This document shows, in pieces, positions 7,534-13,840 of a stretch of 14,481 bases of DNA. How positions within the stretch are numbered: the first letter of the stretch is position 1; the number at the start of each line of letters is the position of its first letter. The notes beneath the pieces were generated by a model. It was not told the DNA's origin. It saw only the letters and a list, made by a program, of their open reading frames with translations, and ran no database searches. This DNA is from CAZPNX01 sp964518765 (GTDB taxonomy: Bacteria > Edwardsbacteria > AC1 > EtOH8), in the NCBI GenBank assembly GCA_964518765.1, contig CAZFJC010000036.1, forward strand, positions 1 to 14,481, read 5' to 3'. Position numbers and translations under genes: made by a program.

Positions 7534-7561
7534 GGCCGGATATCTTGCTGATATTCCGGCC
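7534..7561 (-). terminator. Strong hairpin after the phasin-like gene, possible terminator or attenuator
   Basis: GGCCGGATATC (7534-7544) pairs with GATATTCCGGCC (7550-7561) with one bulged base and a five-base loop, 22 bases beyond the stop codon of the small gene. On the minus strand it is followed by TTTGCGTT, a poor U-tract, so termination may be partial, letting some transcripts reach the UbiB gene. A second GGCC-containing structure abuts it at about 7505-7533. Confidence 0.5.
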
Positions 7562-7582
7562 CTGGGTCGGTCCTGGTTTCGG

Positions 7583-7888
7583 CTACTTACGCTTCGGGGC
7601 TTTCGCCCTCTTGAGGCTGGCGATCTCGGCCCTCAGCTTTTCCACCTCGGAGCGGGTCGGTATATCCAGCTTTTTCATCACCCCGTGGACGGTCTTCTCC
7701 ACCGCGGCATCCAGCTCCTTGCGGCTCTCCTGGCCCTTCTTCATCAGCTTTTTGACCAGCACATCGGCTTCCTTCCGATTGACCTGGCCCTCCTTCATCA
7801 GCTCCTTGGCCACCTGCTCCGCCTTCTCCTTGGTGACGGCGATGGTACCCAGACCCAGGGTGATGATCCTCTCCAGAGTGTCCTTCAT
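7583..7888 (-). CDS. Small phasin-like coiled-coil protein
   Basis: This 101-residue protein begins at the ATG at 7886-7888, eight bases after GGAGG; an upstream in-frame extension would run through the leader and is rejected. The N-terminal MKDTLERIITLGLGTIAVTKEKAEQ has a short apolar segment, followed by three amphipathic, highly charged helices (QVAKELMKEGQVNRKEADVL, LMKKGQESRKELDAAVEK, SEVEKLRAEIASLKR) and a Lys-rich tail. This pattern is common in small proteins annotated as phasin or polyhydroxyalkanoate-granule-associated in anaerobes and candidate phyla. No PHA synthase is present, so a granule role is not supported; membrane-surface or protein scaffolding is as likely. It has its own strong promoter and is followed by the UbiB gene. 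Confidence 0.75.
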   Translation of the reverse strand: MKDTLERIITLGLGTIAVTKEKAEQVAKELMKEGQVNRKEADVLVKKLMKKGQESRKELDAAVEKTVHGVMKKLDIPTRSEVEKLRAEIASLKRAKAPKRK

Positions 7889-7936
7889 TTCTCTATCCTC
7901 CCTTATACTAAAATGGCCTATCATACCGAGCTTGGT

Positions 7937-7963
7937 CGAAGCATGACCGCTTCGCCTTTTTTT
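7937..7963 (+). terminator. Hairpin plus T-run readable as a plus-strand terminator or a minus-strand leader hairpin
   Basis: CGAAGC (7937-7942) and GCTTCG (7949-7954) form a six-base-pair stem. On the plus strand CC and a run of seven T follow, which is terminator-like. On the minus strand the same stem sits just inside the start of the phasin-like leader. No plus-strand gene precedes it, so it could block antisense transcription or simply shape the leader. Confidence 0.35.
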
Positions 7964-7992
7964 ATTGTATACCAACGGCCCCTGGTTGTCAA
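7964..7992 (-). promoter_or_regulatory. Sigma-70 promoter for the phasin-like gene
   Basis: On the minus strand TTGACA (7987-7992), a 17-base spacer and TACAAT (7964-7969) make a near-perfect promoter. Transcription should begin near 7957 with a leader of about 69 nt. It is back to back with the plus-strand promoter at 8014-8043; only 21 bases separate the two -35 boxes. Confidence 0.78.
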
Positions 7993-8013
7993 GTTAAATC
8001 GACTTGCTTTAAG

Positions 8014-8043
8014 TTGACTATCCACCGCTCTTTCTGCTACACT
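8014..8043 (+). promoter_or_regulatory. Sigma-70 promoter for the MoxR operon
   Basis: TTGACT (8014-8019), an 18-base spacer and TACACT (8038-8043) fit a moderately strong promoter. The start should be near 8050, leaving a leader of about 120 nt before the MoxR ATG. Within 7889-8172 I see only the two divergent promoters, the hairpin at 7937-7954 and these leaders. Confidence 0.6.
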
Positions 8044-8172
8044 ATATCCGACTGGCATCGCTCCGCTGCCGCACAGATTCTCCACGGAAAGGCATGGCCT
8101 CGCTTCCGACAGAAACCGGCTTCGATCCGCGGCATTCGGCTCATCTGCGTCTCAATAAAACAACGAGGCTAT

Positions 8173-9164
<992 letters not shown>

Positions 9165-9168
<4 letters not shown>

Positions 9169-9590
9169 GCTCTAATAGAGGTCAGGATATCGAGACCCGG
9201 GTTCTGATCTCCCTCCGCCCCAGCCCCATCCACGGATTGGGCGTCTTCGCCCGAATGCCCCTGCCCGGCAGGCGGAAGATCGGCGAGGTAAGCGGCCGGG
9301 TGGTGGACGCCCAGAAAGCGCTAAAGGAGATCGCCAAAAGCCGGCGCATCTACTTCGTCCAATTGGACGAGCGCCACGGGCTGGACTGTTCCCGGGGCAA
9401 CGCCTTCGGGCGGCTCAACCACTCCTGTCGGCCGAACTGCTACCTGCGCATCTTCCGGCATCGGGTGGAGGTCTACACCCTGCGGCCCATCAGAAGCGGC
9501 GAGGAGCTGGTCATCGACTACGGACAGACCCCGCACCGGGAGGGAATGAAGTGCGCCTGCGGCAACGGAAGGTGCCGGGAGAGGATATGA
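9165..9590 (+). CDS. SET-domain protein with post-SET zinc cysteines
   Basis: The GTG start at 9165 overlaps the MoxR stop and has GGAG five bases upstream. The 141-residue product is almost only a SET fold: GLGVFARMPLPGRRKIGEVSG at about 24-44, the cofactor/active-site block RLNHSCRPNC at 83-92, GEELVIDYG at 112-120 (with the catalytic-type tyrosine), then a post-SET CXCXXXXC (Cys130, Cys132, Cys137) that with Cys87 can bind zinc. SET proteins methylate lysines using SAM. In bacteria, which lack histones in most cases, targets are usually unknown. The protein lacks any added targeting domain, so it must find its substrate through the core itself. It overlaps the archaemetzincin start by ATGA, implying translational coupling on both sides. 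Confidence 0.9.
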
Positions 9591-10198
9591 GGGCATACAT
9601 GGCCGTCCACCGGTTGTTTCCTTGGCTTTGCCTGCTTACAATCCCCTCGTCGCTTTTCCCCCAATCCCTGGTGGCCATCCAGCCCCTGGGTCGGGCCGAC
9701 TCCGCCTTGCTGGCCGAGGCCAAGTCGGGGATCGAAAGGGTATACAACCTGAAGGCCGAGATCCTGCCCGCCGTCCCCCTTCCGGCCTCGGCCTTTTACC
9801 AATCCCGGAAACGCTACCGGGCCGAGAGGCTGTTGGACCACCTGGAATCCCTTAGGGACACGCACTATTTAAAAATAGTGGGCCTGACGTCGGCCGACAT
9901 ATCCACCACCAAGGGCCGCCGTGCCGATTGGGGCATTTTCGGCCTGGGCTCGCTGGGCGGAAGTTCCTGCGTGGTATCGATCTTCAGGCTCGGCAGGGGG
10001 AAAGTGCCCGAGGGTAGATTTCTCGAGCGCCTGGTCAAGGTGGTCAACCACGAGCTGGGCCACACCCTGGGGCTGGAACACTGCCCCCATCGCGGCTGCC
10101 TTATGGAGGACGCCTGCGGCACCATCCGGACGGTGGACCGGGAGAGCGGGGAGCTGTGCGATTCCTGCCGGGCCAGGATCGCGCCATTTGTTAGATAG
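9587..10198 (+). CDS. amzA: Archaemetzincin-family zinc metallopeptidase with an N-terminal signal sequence
   Basis: The ATG at 9587 overlaps the SET-gene stop (ATGA) and has GGGAG five bases upstream. The 203-residue protein carries the complete archaemetzincin zinc signature: HELGHTLGLEHC at 155-166, then four residues to Cys171, Met173, exactly seventeen residues to Cys191 and CXXC closing at Cys194. The three histidines (155, 159, 165) with Glu156 form the catalytic zinc site, and the four cysteines a second zinc site. Unlike typical archaemetzincins, which are soluble and cytoplasmic, the N-terminus (MRAYMAVHRLFPWLCLLTIPSSLF) is a signal sequence, with possible cleavage near residues 25-29. 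An alternative start at 9599 keeps the hydrophobic stretch. Physiological substrates of the family are poorly known; aminopeptidase activity has been reported for human members. Confidence 0.92.
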   Translation: MRAYMAVHRLFPWLCLLTIPSSLFPQSLVAIQPLGRADSALLAEAKSGIERVYNLKAEILPAVPLPASAFYQSRKRYRAERLLDHLESLRDTHYLKIVGLTSADISTTKGRRADWGIFGLGSLGGSSCVVSIFRLGRGKVPEGRFLERLVKVVNHELGHTLGLEHCPHRGCLMEDACGTIRTVDRESGELCDSCRARIAPFVR

Positions 10199-10203
10199 CC
10201 ATC

Positions 10204-10232
10204 TTTAACCGCGGAGGCCGCCAAGGAGGCGC
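10204..10232 (+). repeat. TTTAACC-GAGGCC-AAGGAGG element upstream of the 191-residue gene
   Basis: The gap between the archaemetzincin stop and the next ATG reads TTTAACC, then GGAGGCCGCCAAGGAGG. It resembles, over about 20 aligned positions, the minus-strand TTAACC element at 13083-13124 (GAAGGCCACAAAGGACA). The AAGGAGG at its end is the only ribosome site for the downstream gene, three bases from its ATG. Relationship to the other copy is by eye and uncertain. Confidence 0.35.
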
Positions 10233-10808
10233 ATGGTCATTCCGGTGAAAAAGCCTTCGACCAAGGATGCGCTCTGGGAGCTGGTGAACTGGCACCAGCG
10301 CCTCAGGCCCAAGCTGGAGGTCCAGGACGTCTACAAGCTGCTGTACCAGAGCGTCTTCGGAGTGGGGCACATCATACGCTCCGGCGGCCAGGCCCTGGAA
10401 TGCCTTAAACGCGAGATGGAGAGCATCGACCTTAGGCTTCAACCACAGGAGGAGCTGGCGGAGAATATCTCTCTGGACGGGAGCGTCGTTCGCGTGAACC
10501 TGCGGCCATTCGCCCGGCAGGGGATGGAGGTCGAGAAGCTTTTCGCGGCTATGAGGCTTTCGGCCGAGAGAAACCGGGGGACGATGGACGAATTCAAAAG
10601 GGTCTGGGGCGATTTCGGCTCGCTGGTCCGTTCCGGGGCCTTCGGATTTGATCACCAAAAGTACAGGGAGTTCGACCGGTTCGCCCGGGACAACAAGTAC
10701 CCGGTGGTCCACCACTCCCTCGCCTACTCCAGGTTGTACGCGCCCAGCTACCGGGTGGTGAAGGCGGGCATCATTCTTGAAACCTTTCCCGGGATTCTCC
10801 AGAGATGA
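10233..10808 (+). CDS. Conserved-looking protein of unknown function
   Basis: I do not recognise the family with confidence. The 191-residue product is predicted soluble, has no signal peptide or membrane segment, and is rich in charged helices. Notable blocks are VQDVYKLLYQSVFGVGHIIR (30-49), in which aromatic and glycine residues look conserved, VVRVNLRPFARQGMEVEKLF (85-104) and VVHHSLAYSRLYAPSYRVVK (158-177), rich in His, Tyr and Arg, which could hold a nucleic-acid or phosphate-binding surface or an active site. The ATG at 10233 is used because AAGGAGG precedes it by three bases, closer than ideal. Its stop overlaps the YjbQ start by ATGA, so the two proteins are probably made together. 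Confidence 0.75.
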   Translation: MVIPVKKPSTKDALWELVNWHQRLRPKLEVQDVYKLLYQSVFGVGHIIRSGGQALECLKREMESIDLRLQPQEELAENISLDGSVVRVNLRPFARQGMEVEKLFAAMRLSAERNRGTMDEFKRVWGDFGSLVRSGAFGFDHQKYREFDRFARDNKYPVVHHSLAYSRLYAPSYRVVKAGIILETFPGILQR

Positions 10809-11200
10809 AAACCATAGACATCTCCACCTCCTCCCGCTCCCAGCTGGTGGACATCACATCCCAAGTCCAGAAGGTAGTATCCGAATCAGGGGTCACCGAC
10901 GGCCTCTGCCACCTCTGGGTGCCGCACACCACCGCCGGAATAACCATCAACGAGAATGCCGATCCCTCGGTAGCCCGGGACATCCTGATGGAGCTGGACA
11001 AGCGCATTCCCTGGAGCGACGGCTACCAGCATTCCGAGGGCAACTCGGCCGCTCATGTTAAATCGACCCTGGTCGGCTGCGCGATGACGCTGATCATCGA
11101 GAACGGCCGGCTGGCCCTGGGCACCTGGCAGGGCGTCTATTTCTGCGAGTTCGACGGGCCGAGGAAGCGGCAGGTTTGGATCAAGATCCTGTCATCCTGA
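10805..11200 (+). CDS. yjbQ: YjbQ/UPF0047 family protein
   Basis: This 131-residue protein matches the family along its whole length: the core HTTAGITINENADP at 41-54, GYQHSEGNSAAHVKS at 73-87 and GTWQGVYFCEFDGPRKRQV at 106-124. Conserved His41, His76 and His84 cluster in the known folds. E. coli YjbQ can supply thiamine-phosphate synthase activity when overproduced, but that is thought not to be its main role, and the true reaction is unknown. Translation probably depends on coupling to the preceding gene (ATGA overlap at 10805), since no Shine-Dalgarno sequence is evident. The final codons CTG-TCA-TCC-TGA lie inside the inverted repeat that begins at 11191, so the C-terminus has been trimmed or re-ended by the repeat. 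Confidence 0.93.
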   Translation: MKTIDISTSSRSQLVDITSQVQKVVSESGVTDGLCHLWVPHTTAGITINENADPSVARDILMELDKRIPWSDGYQHSEGNSAAHVKSTLVGCAMTLIIENGRLALGTWQGVYFCEFDGPRKRQVWIKILSS

Positions 11201-11328
11201 GATGGCCCTCTTGCCTTACTGGCTGAAGCGGTGCCCTGAGCCTGATGCCTTATCGCGCATCCGAAGGGGATGACATCTGACGTCACCCTTCAACTTGCCA
11301 TGCGAGCCGCATTCCTCAGGGTGACATG
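11191..11328. repeat. Composite inverted-repeat element between yjbQ and the sigma factor
   Basis: Three arm pairs can be seen. GTCATCC (11191-11197) matches GGATGAC (11268-11274) perfectly; GTCACCCT (11282-11289) matches AGGGTGAC (11318-11325) perfectly; and GTCATCCTGAG (11191-11201) matches CTCAGGGTGAC (11315-11325) at ten of eleven positions. The motifs GTCATCCTGAG and CTCAGGGTGACA are of a kind I recall as dispersed intergenic repeats in many bacteria. The rest of the gap 11201-11369 holds no gene that I can support. Confidence 0.65.
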
Positions 11329-11369
11329 GAGTAAAACGGAATAAACCGGCAACCTTCGTCGTATCTAGT

Positions 11370-11906
11370 TTGGAAAACCCCAGCGATCAAGAGCTTATAC
11401 GTCGGGTCCTGGCCGGCGACCGCCAGGCCTACAACCCCCTGGTGGAGCGCTACCAGCGGGCCATCTATTCGCATGCCCGGAGGATGCTGCGCGACCACGA
11501 CCAGGCCGATGAGGTGGCCCAGGAGACCTTCGTCCGGGCCTATGTGAATCTGAAAAAGTACGACGGACGCTACCGGTTCTACACTTGGATCATAACCATC
11601 GCCACCAACCTCTGCCACGACGCCCTGGACGCCCGCAAGCGCAGCCAGCCGCTGGAGCTGGCCGGGGAGCAGGCCTCGGACGGCGACCCGCTGGAGGACA
11701 CGGCCGGAGCAGACTCCTGCGCCCGCATCCGGGCCGAGATAGACCGCCTGCCCCCCGAGCAGAGGCAGGTGCTGCTTCTCAGGGTGGACAAGGAGCTCTC
11801 CTACCAGGAGATAAGCAAGGTCCTGAAGATACCGGTGGGCTCGGTGATGTCAAGGTTGTTCCGGGCTAGGCAGAGGCTGGCGCCGAGAATCAGGGAAATG
11901 CTATGA
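11370..11906 (+). CDS. ECF-family RNA polymerase sigma factor
   Basis: The 178-residue protein is a standard sigma-70 group 4 factor. SDQELIRRVLAGDRQAYNPL begins it; region 2 (about 22-90) has the DQADEVAQETFVRAY core and the -10-recognising RFYTWIITIATNLCHDALDA; region 4 (about 115-172) has RLPPEQRQVLLLRVDKELSY and the helix-turn-helix EISKVLKIPVGSVMSRLFRARQRL. The start is a TTG at 11370: the in-frame sequence upstream has no ATG or GTG before a TGA at 11322, and family proteins begin at about this point. No ribosome site is visible, so initiation may be inefficient or the message leaderless. The anti-sigma gene overlaps it by ATGA. Confidence 0.92.
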   Translation: MENPSDQELIRRVLAGDRQAYNPLVERYQRAIYSHARRMLRDHDQADEVAQETFVRAYVNLKKYDGRYRFYTWIITIATNLCHDALDARKRSQPLELAGEQASDGDPLEDTAGADSCARIRAEIDRLPPEQRQVLLLRVDKELSYQEISKVLKIPVGSVMSRLFRARQRLAPRIREML

Positions 11907-12964
11907 GCGGAAATAAAAAACATACGGTGGCCCCCGAGGAGTTGATGGCTTTCATGGACGGGGAGTTGAATTTAATCCGCCGGAAGGCGGTCGAGGAGCA
12001 TCTGAAGACCTGTCCGGAGTGCCGCGCCATGATGGAGAGCCTGGAGCTGGCCGAGAGCGAGGTGGCCAAGGCCGAGAAGGTCGAGGCGCCCGATGGCTAT
12101 TTCACCAGCTTCGCCTCCCGGGTGGCCAACCGGATAGCCGGTCGGGAGCTGGCGACGGCAAGGAGGCCCTGGATCCTGCGCTGGGGCTGGATGCCGGCCG
12201 CGGCCGCCGCCGCCTTCGCCGCGGTGATGGTCCTGTCGCACGGTTTCTACGACCAGCCGCTGGTGCGCCAGGTTAACCTAGAGCGGAAGGTGATCCCCAT
12301 CCCCATCGCCCCCGAGCCCAGGGCCCCGGAGACGGCGGCCGTGCTGAAGTCATATTATGAGGAAGCTCCGGTCGCCCCGGCCACCGGGATCGAACCGTCG
12401 GAGAGGGACAGGACGGCTGCTTCCGGCGCCGCTCGGCCGGCCCCGCCGGTTTCCTCCGAGGTTGCCGAGATCTCCGCCAACGAGGTTTCGGCCGTCACCC
12501 GGACCAGGGCGATATCCTCTACCGGCCTAGTGGAAATGGCCGGTTCCCCCGCATCTCCCCCGTCGGCCGCGGATGTTTCGGATGCCAAGGCCAAGAGGGC
12601 CGCTGCCGACGAGCTGAGATCCGCCGAACCGGCTCTCGAGATCGCGGATAAGACCCAGCCGCAGGAACCCGCCACTTCGCCCGGGGATATGGACGAGGTG
12701 ATGGCCAAAAAGGAAGACGAACACCTGTCGGAGGCCAACAGGAAGGGCGATGCGACGGGCCGACTGCTGCCCCCCCGAGGGAGGCTGGTCCGCATCAGAC
12801 AGGTGGGGGGCAGCCGGGTGCTGCTGCCCGTGGAGCCGGCGCCTGATTCCTGCCCGGAACCGGAGGTGGCCGCGGTCGAGGCCATCGTCATCCACCTGCC
12901 CAACGGCGGCGAAACCCAGCCGCCCGAGGTGGAGCCGGCGCTGCGCATCTGCCTGCCGCAATAG
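11903..12964 (+). CDS. Membrane anti-sigma factor with zinc-finger domain and long periplasmic tail
   Basis: The ATG overlaps the sigma-factor stop (ATGA). Of 353 residues, 1-45 form the anti-sigma zinc finger with HLKTCPEC (His33, Cys37, Cys40; the HX3CX2C pattern that binds zinc and holds the cognate sigma factor). A basic-flanked membrane segment lies at about 94-112 (GWMPAAAAAAFAAVMVL). The rest, about 240 residues, is a Pro/Ala/Glu-rich, probably extended extracytoplasmic tail, with a more ordered last part (GRLVRIRQVGGSRVLLPVEP and VAAVEAIVIHLPNGG). Such a tail is longer than in typical zinc-finger anti-sigma factors and may carry the sensing function. It would release the sigma factor upon an envelope signal; the signal is unknown. 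Confidence 0.9.
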   Translation: MSGNKKHTVAPEELMAFMDGELNLIRRKAVEEHLKTCPECRAMMESLELAESEVAKAEKVEAPDGYFTSFASRVANRIAGRELATARRPWILRWGWMPAAAAAAFAAVMVLSHGFYDQPLVRQVNLERKVIPIPIAPEPRAPETAAVLKSYYEEAPVAPATGIEPSERDRTAASGAARPAPPVSSEVAEISANEVSAVTRTRAISSTGLVEMAGSPASPPSAADVSDAKAKRAAADELRSAEPALEIADKTQPQEPATSPGDMDEVMAKKEDEHLSEANRKGDATGRLLPPRGRLVRIRQVGGSRVLLPVEPAPDSCPEPEVAAVEAIVIHLPNGGETQPPEVEPALRICLPQ

Positions 12965-12965
12965 C

Positions 12966-12998
12966 AAAAAGGCCTCCTTCTGGAGGCCTTTCTTTTCT
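12966..12998 (+). terminator. Intrinsic terminator of the sigma/anti-sigma operon
   Basis: GGCCTCC (12971-12977) and GGAGGCC (12982-12988) form a perfect seven-base stem, extended by AAA/TTT to ten pairs, with a TTCT loop; the T-rich tract TTTCTTTTCT follows. It begins two bases after the anti-sigma stop codon. An A-run on the left makes it a possible terminator for the opposite strand too. Confidence 0.93.
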
Positions 12999-13004
12999 GG
13001 TCAT

Positions 13005-13051
13005 GACCACCCCTTAATCCCCCCTCAACCGAGGAGGGGGCGGTGGTGGTT
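13005..13051. repeat. Dispersed palindromic intergenic repeat, copy 2
   Basis: It opens with the same GACCACCCCT (13005-13014) as the element at 5620 and continues TTAATCCCCCCTC, then AACC and GAGGAGGGGG, closing with GGTGGTGGTTC. CCTC/GAGG (13023-13026, 13031-13034) and outer ACCACC/GGTGGT pair, so it is an imperfect palindrome with the same design: lead arm, C-rich arm, short loop, G-rich arm, closing arm. Confidence 0.6.
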
Positions 13052-13082
13052 CAAAGGTAACCAGCGATCTGTGATTATTCCG

Positions 13083-13124
13083 GAAAAGCTGTGTCCTTTG
13101 TGGCCTTCGTTCTTTTATGGTTAA
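13083..13124 (-). repeat. TTAACC-type dispersed intergenic element
   Basis: On the minus strand it reads TTAACCATAAAAG, GAAGGCCACAAAGGACACAG. Sequences of the form TTAACCAC-AAAGG-ACACAAAGG are, to my recollection, common intergenic repeats in many unrelated genomes, with ill-defined origin. It lies between the sigma operon terminator and the stop of the convergent gene at 13131; together with copy 2 of the palindrome it fills the gap 12999-13130. Confidence 0.45.
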
Positions 13125-13130
13125 GCAAAG

Positions 13131-13766
13131 TCACCGGTGCAGCCGGTAGTCCGAGAACCTTATCTCCATCTCCATCCTCCCCGACATCAGCAGCATCCTC
13201 CAGGCGGCCCGCATCCATATCGTCTCCGGCACCATCATCCCCTCCCACTTCATCCAATCGATCCTCATGGAGAACTCCTTGACCGGCGCCTTGGGCTTGG
13301 GCATGGCCAGCTCCGCCCAGGTGAGCGTCATGGTTTCCGGATCGTAGCCGAAGCTGCCGGCCAGATCCCCCTTCCCGGGACGCTTGGGCCGGAAGCCGAA
13401 GGAGCTGCCGGCGCGTTTTTCATAAACATAGTTGGTGTCGCCCAGATCGGGCAGGCTGGCGCTCTCCCGGCGGCTCTCCCTCTTCTTTCCCTTCTCCGGC
13501 TTGCGGGTGGTGTAGATTAGGGAGTCCCGGAGCAGGGAGTCGCCCCTCATCATTTGCCAGGTGATTGTCGTGTCGGTCCGCTTCACCCGACCGTCCTTCT
13601 CCATCTCCCGGATGACGGCGGCCGAGGTGAAGCTGTAATACTCCCGCTTAAGCCTTTCCTGCCGGGCCTCCAGGCTCCTCTGCAGTCCGGCCAGCAGGGA
13701 GTCCTGTTCCGGGGGCAGGGCCGGGGCCGTCCAGGCCATCAGGGCCGCCGTCAGGGAGAGGATCAT
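13131..13766 (-). CDS. Exported protein of unknown function, possibly LolA-like
   Basis: The ATG at 13764-13766 has AAGGAGG six bases upstream. Residues 1-18 form a short signal peptide (MILSLTAALMAWTAPAL). The 211-residue protein then has a charged helix (SLEARQERLKREYYSFTSAA), a strand-rich part beginning IREMEKDGRVKRTDTTITWQ, an Arg/Lys/Ser-rich segment at 89-105, and a C-terminal part with antiparallel-strand character (TMTLTWAELAMPKPK, FSMRIDWMKWEGMMVPETIW, RMEMEIRFSDYRL). The last block is rich in methionine and tryptophan. This order of a short N-terminal helix, then sheet, recalls LolA/outer-membrane lipoprotein-sorting relatives, but I see no diagnostic motif. It is convergent with the sigma operon and divergent from the response regulator. 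Confidence 0.78.
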   Translation of the reverse strand: MILSLTAALMAWTAPALPPEQDSLLAGLQRSLEARQERLKREYYSFTSAAVIREMEKDGRVKRTDTTITWQMMRGDSLLRDSLIYTTRKPEKGKKRESRRESASLPDLGDTNYVYEKRAGSSFGFRPKRPGKGDLAGSFGYDPETMTLTWAELAMPKPKAPVKEFSMRIDWMKWEGMMVPETIWMRAAWRMLLMSGRMEMEIRFSDYRLHR

Positions 13767-13800
13767 GCCGGGCCTCCTTGCGCTTATAATTAAATAGTGC

Positions 13801-13830
13801 TTGACAGAACGGGGTCGGTTGGAATATACT
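13801..13830 (+). promoter_or_regulatory. Sigma-70 promoter for the response regulator
   Basis: TTGACA (13801-13806), an 18-base spacer and TATACT (13825-13830) form a strong promoter. The expected start (about 13836-13838) is only three to five bases before the ATG at 13841, so the mRNA should be leaderless or nearly so. I see no equally good promoter on the opposite strand for the gene ending at 13766; an A/T-rich stretch at 13785-13797 may serve. Confidence 0.75.
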
Positions 13831-13840
13831 ACACTATTGT

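Noticed and set aside
7413..7946. A 177-codon plus-strand frame over the phasin-like gene
   Set aside because: It is Ser/Phe/Leu-rich antisense translation of a Lys/Glu-rich coiled coil, without a ribosome site or homology.
8014..8172. N-terminal extension of MoxR from a TTG at 8014
   Set aside because: The TTG is part of the -35 box, the extension has no family similarity, and transcription from that promoter begins downstream of it.
13091..13282. A 63-codon plus-strand frame rich in Ser and Pro
   Set aside because: It runs antisense over the end of the exported protein gene and through the TTAACC repeat, with no start signal.
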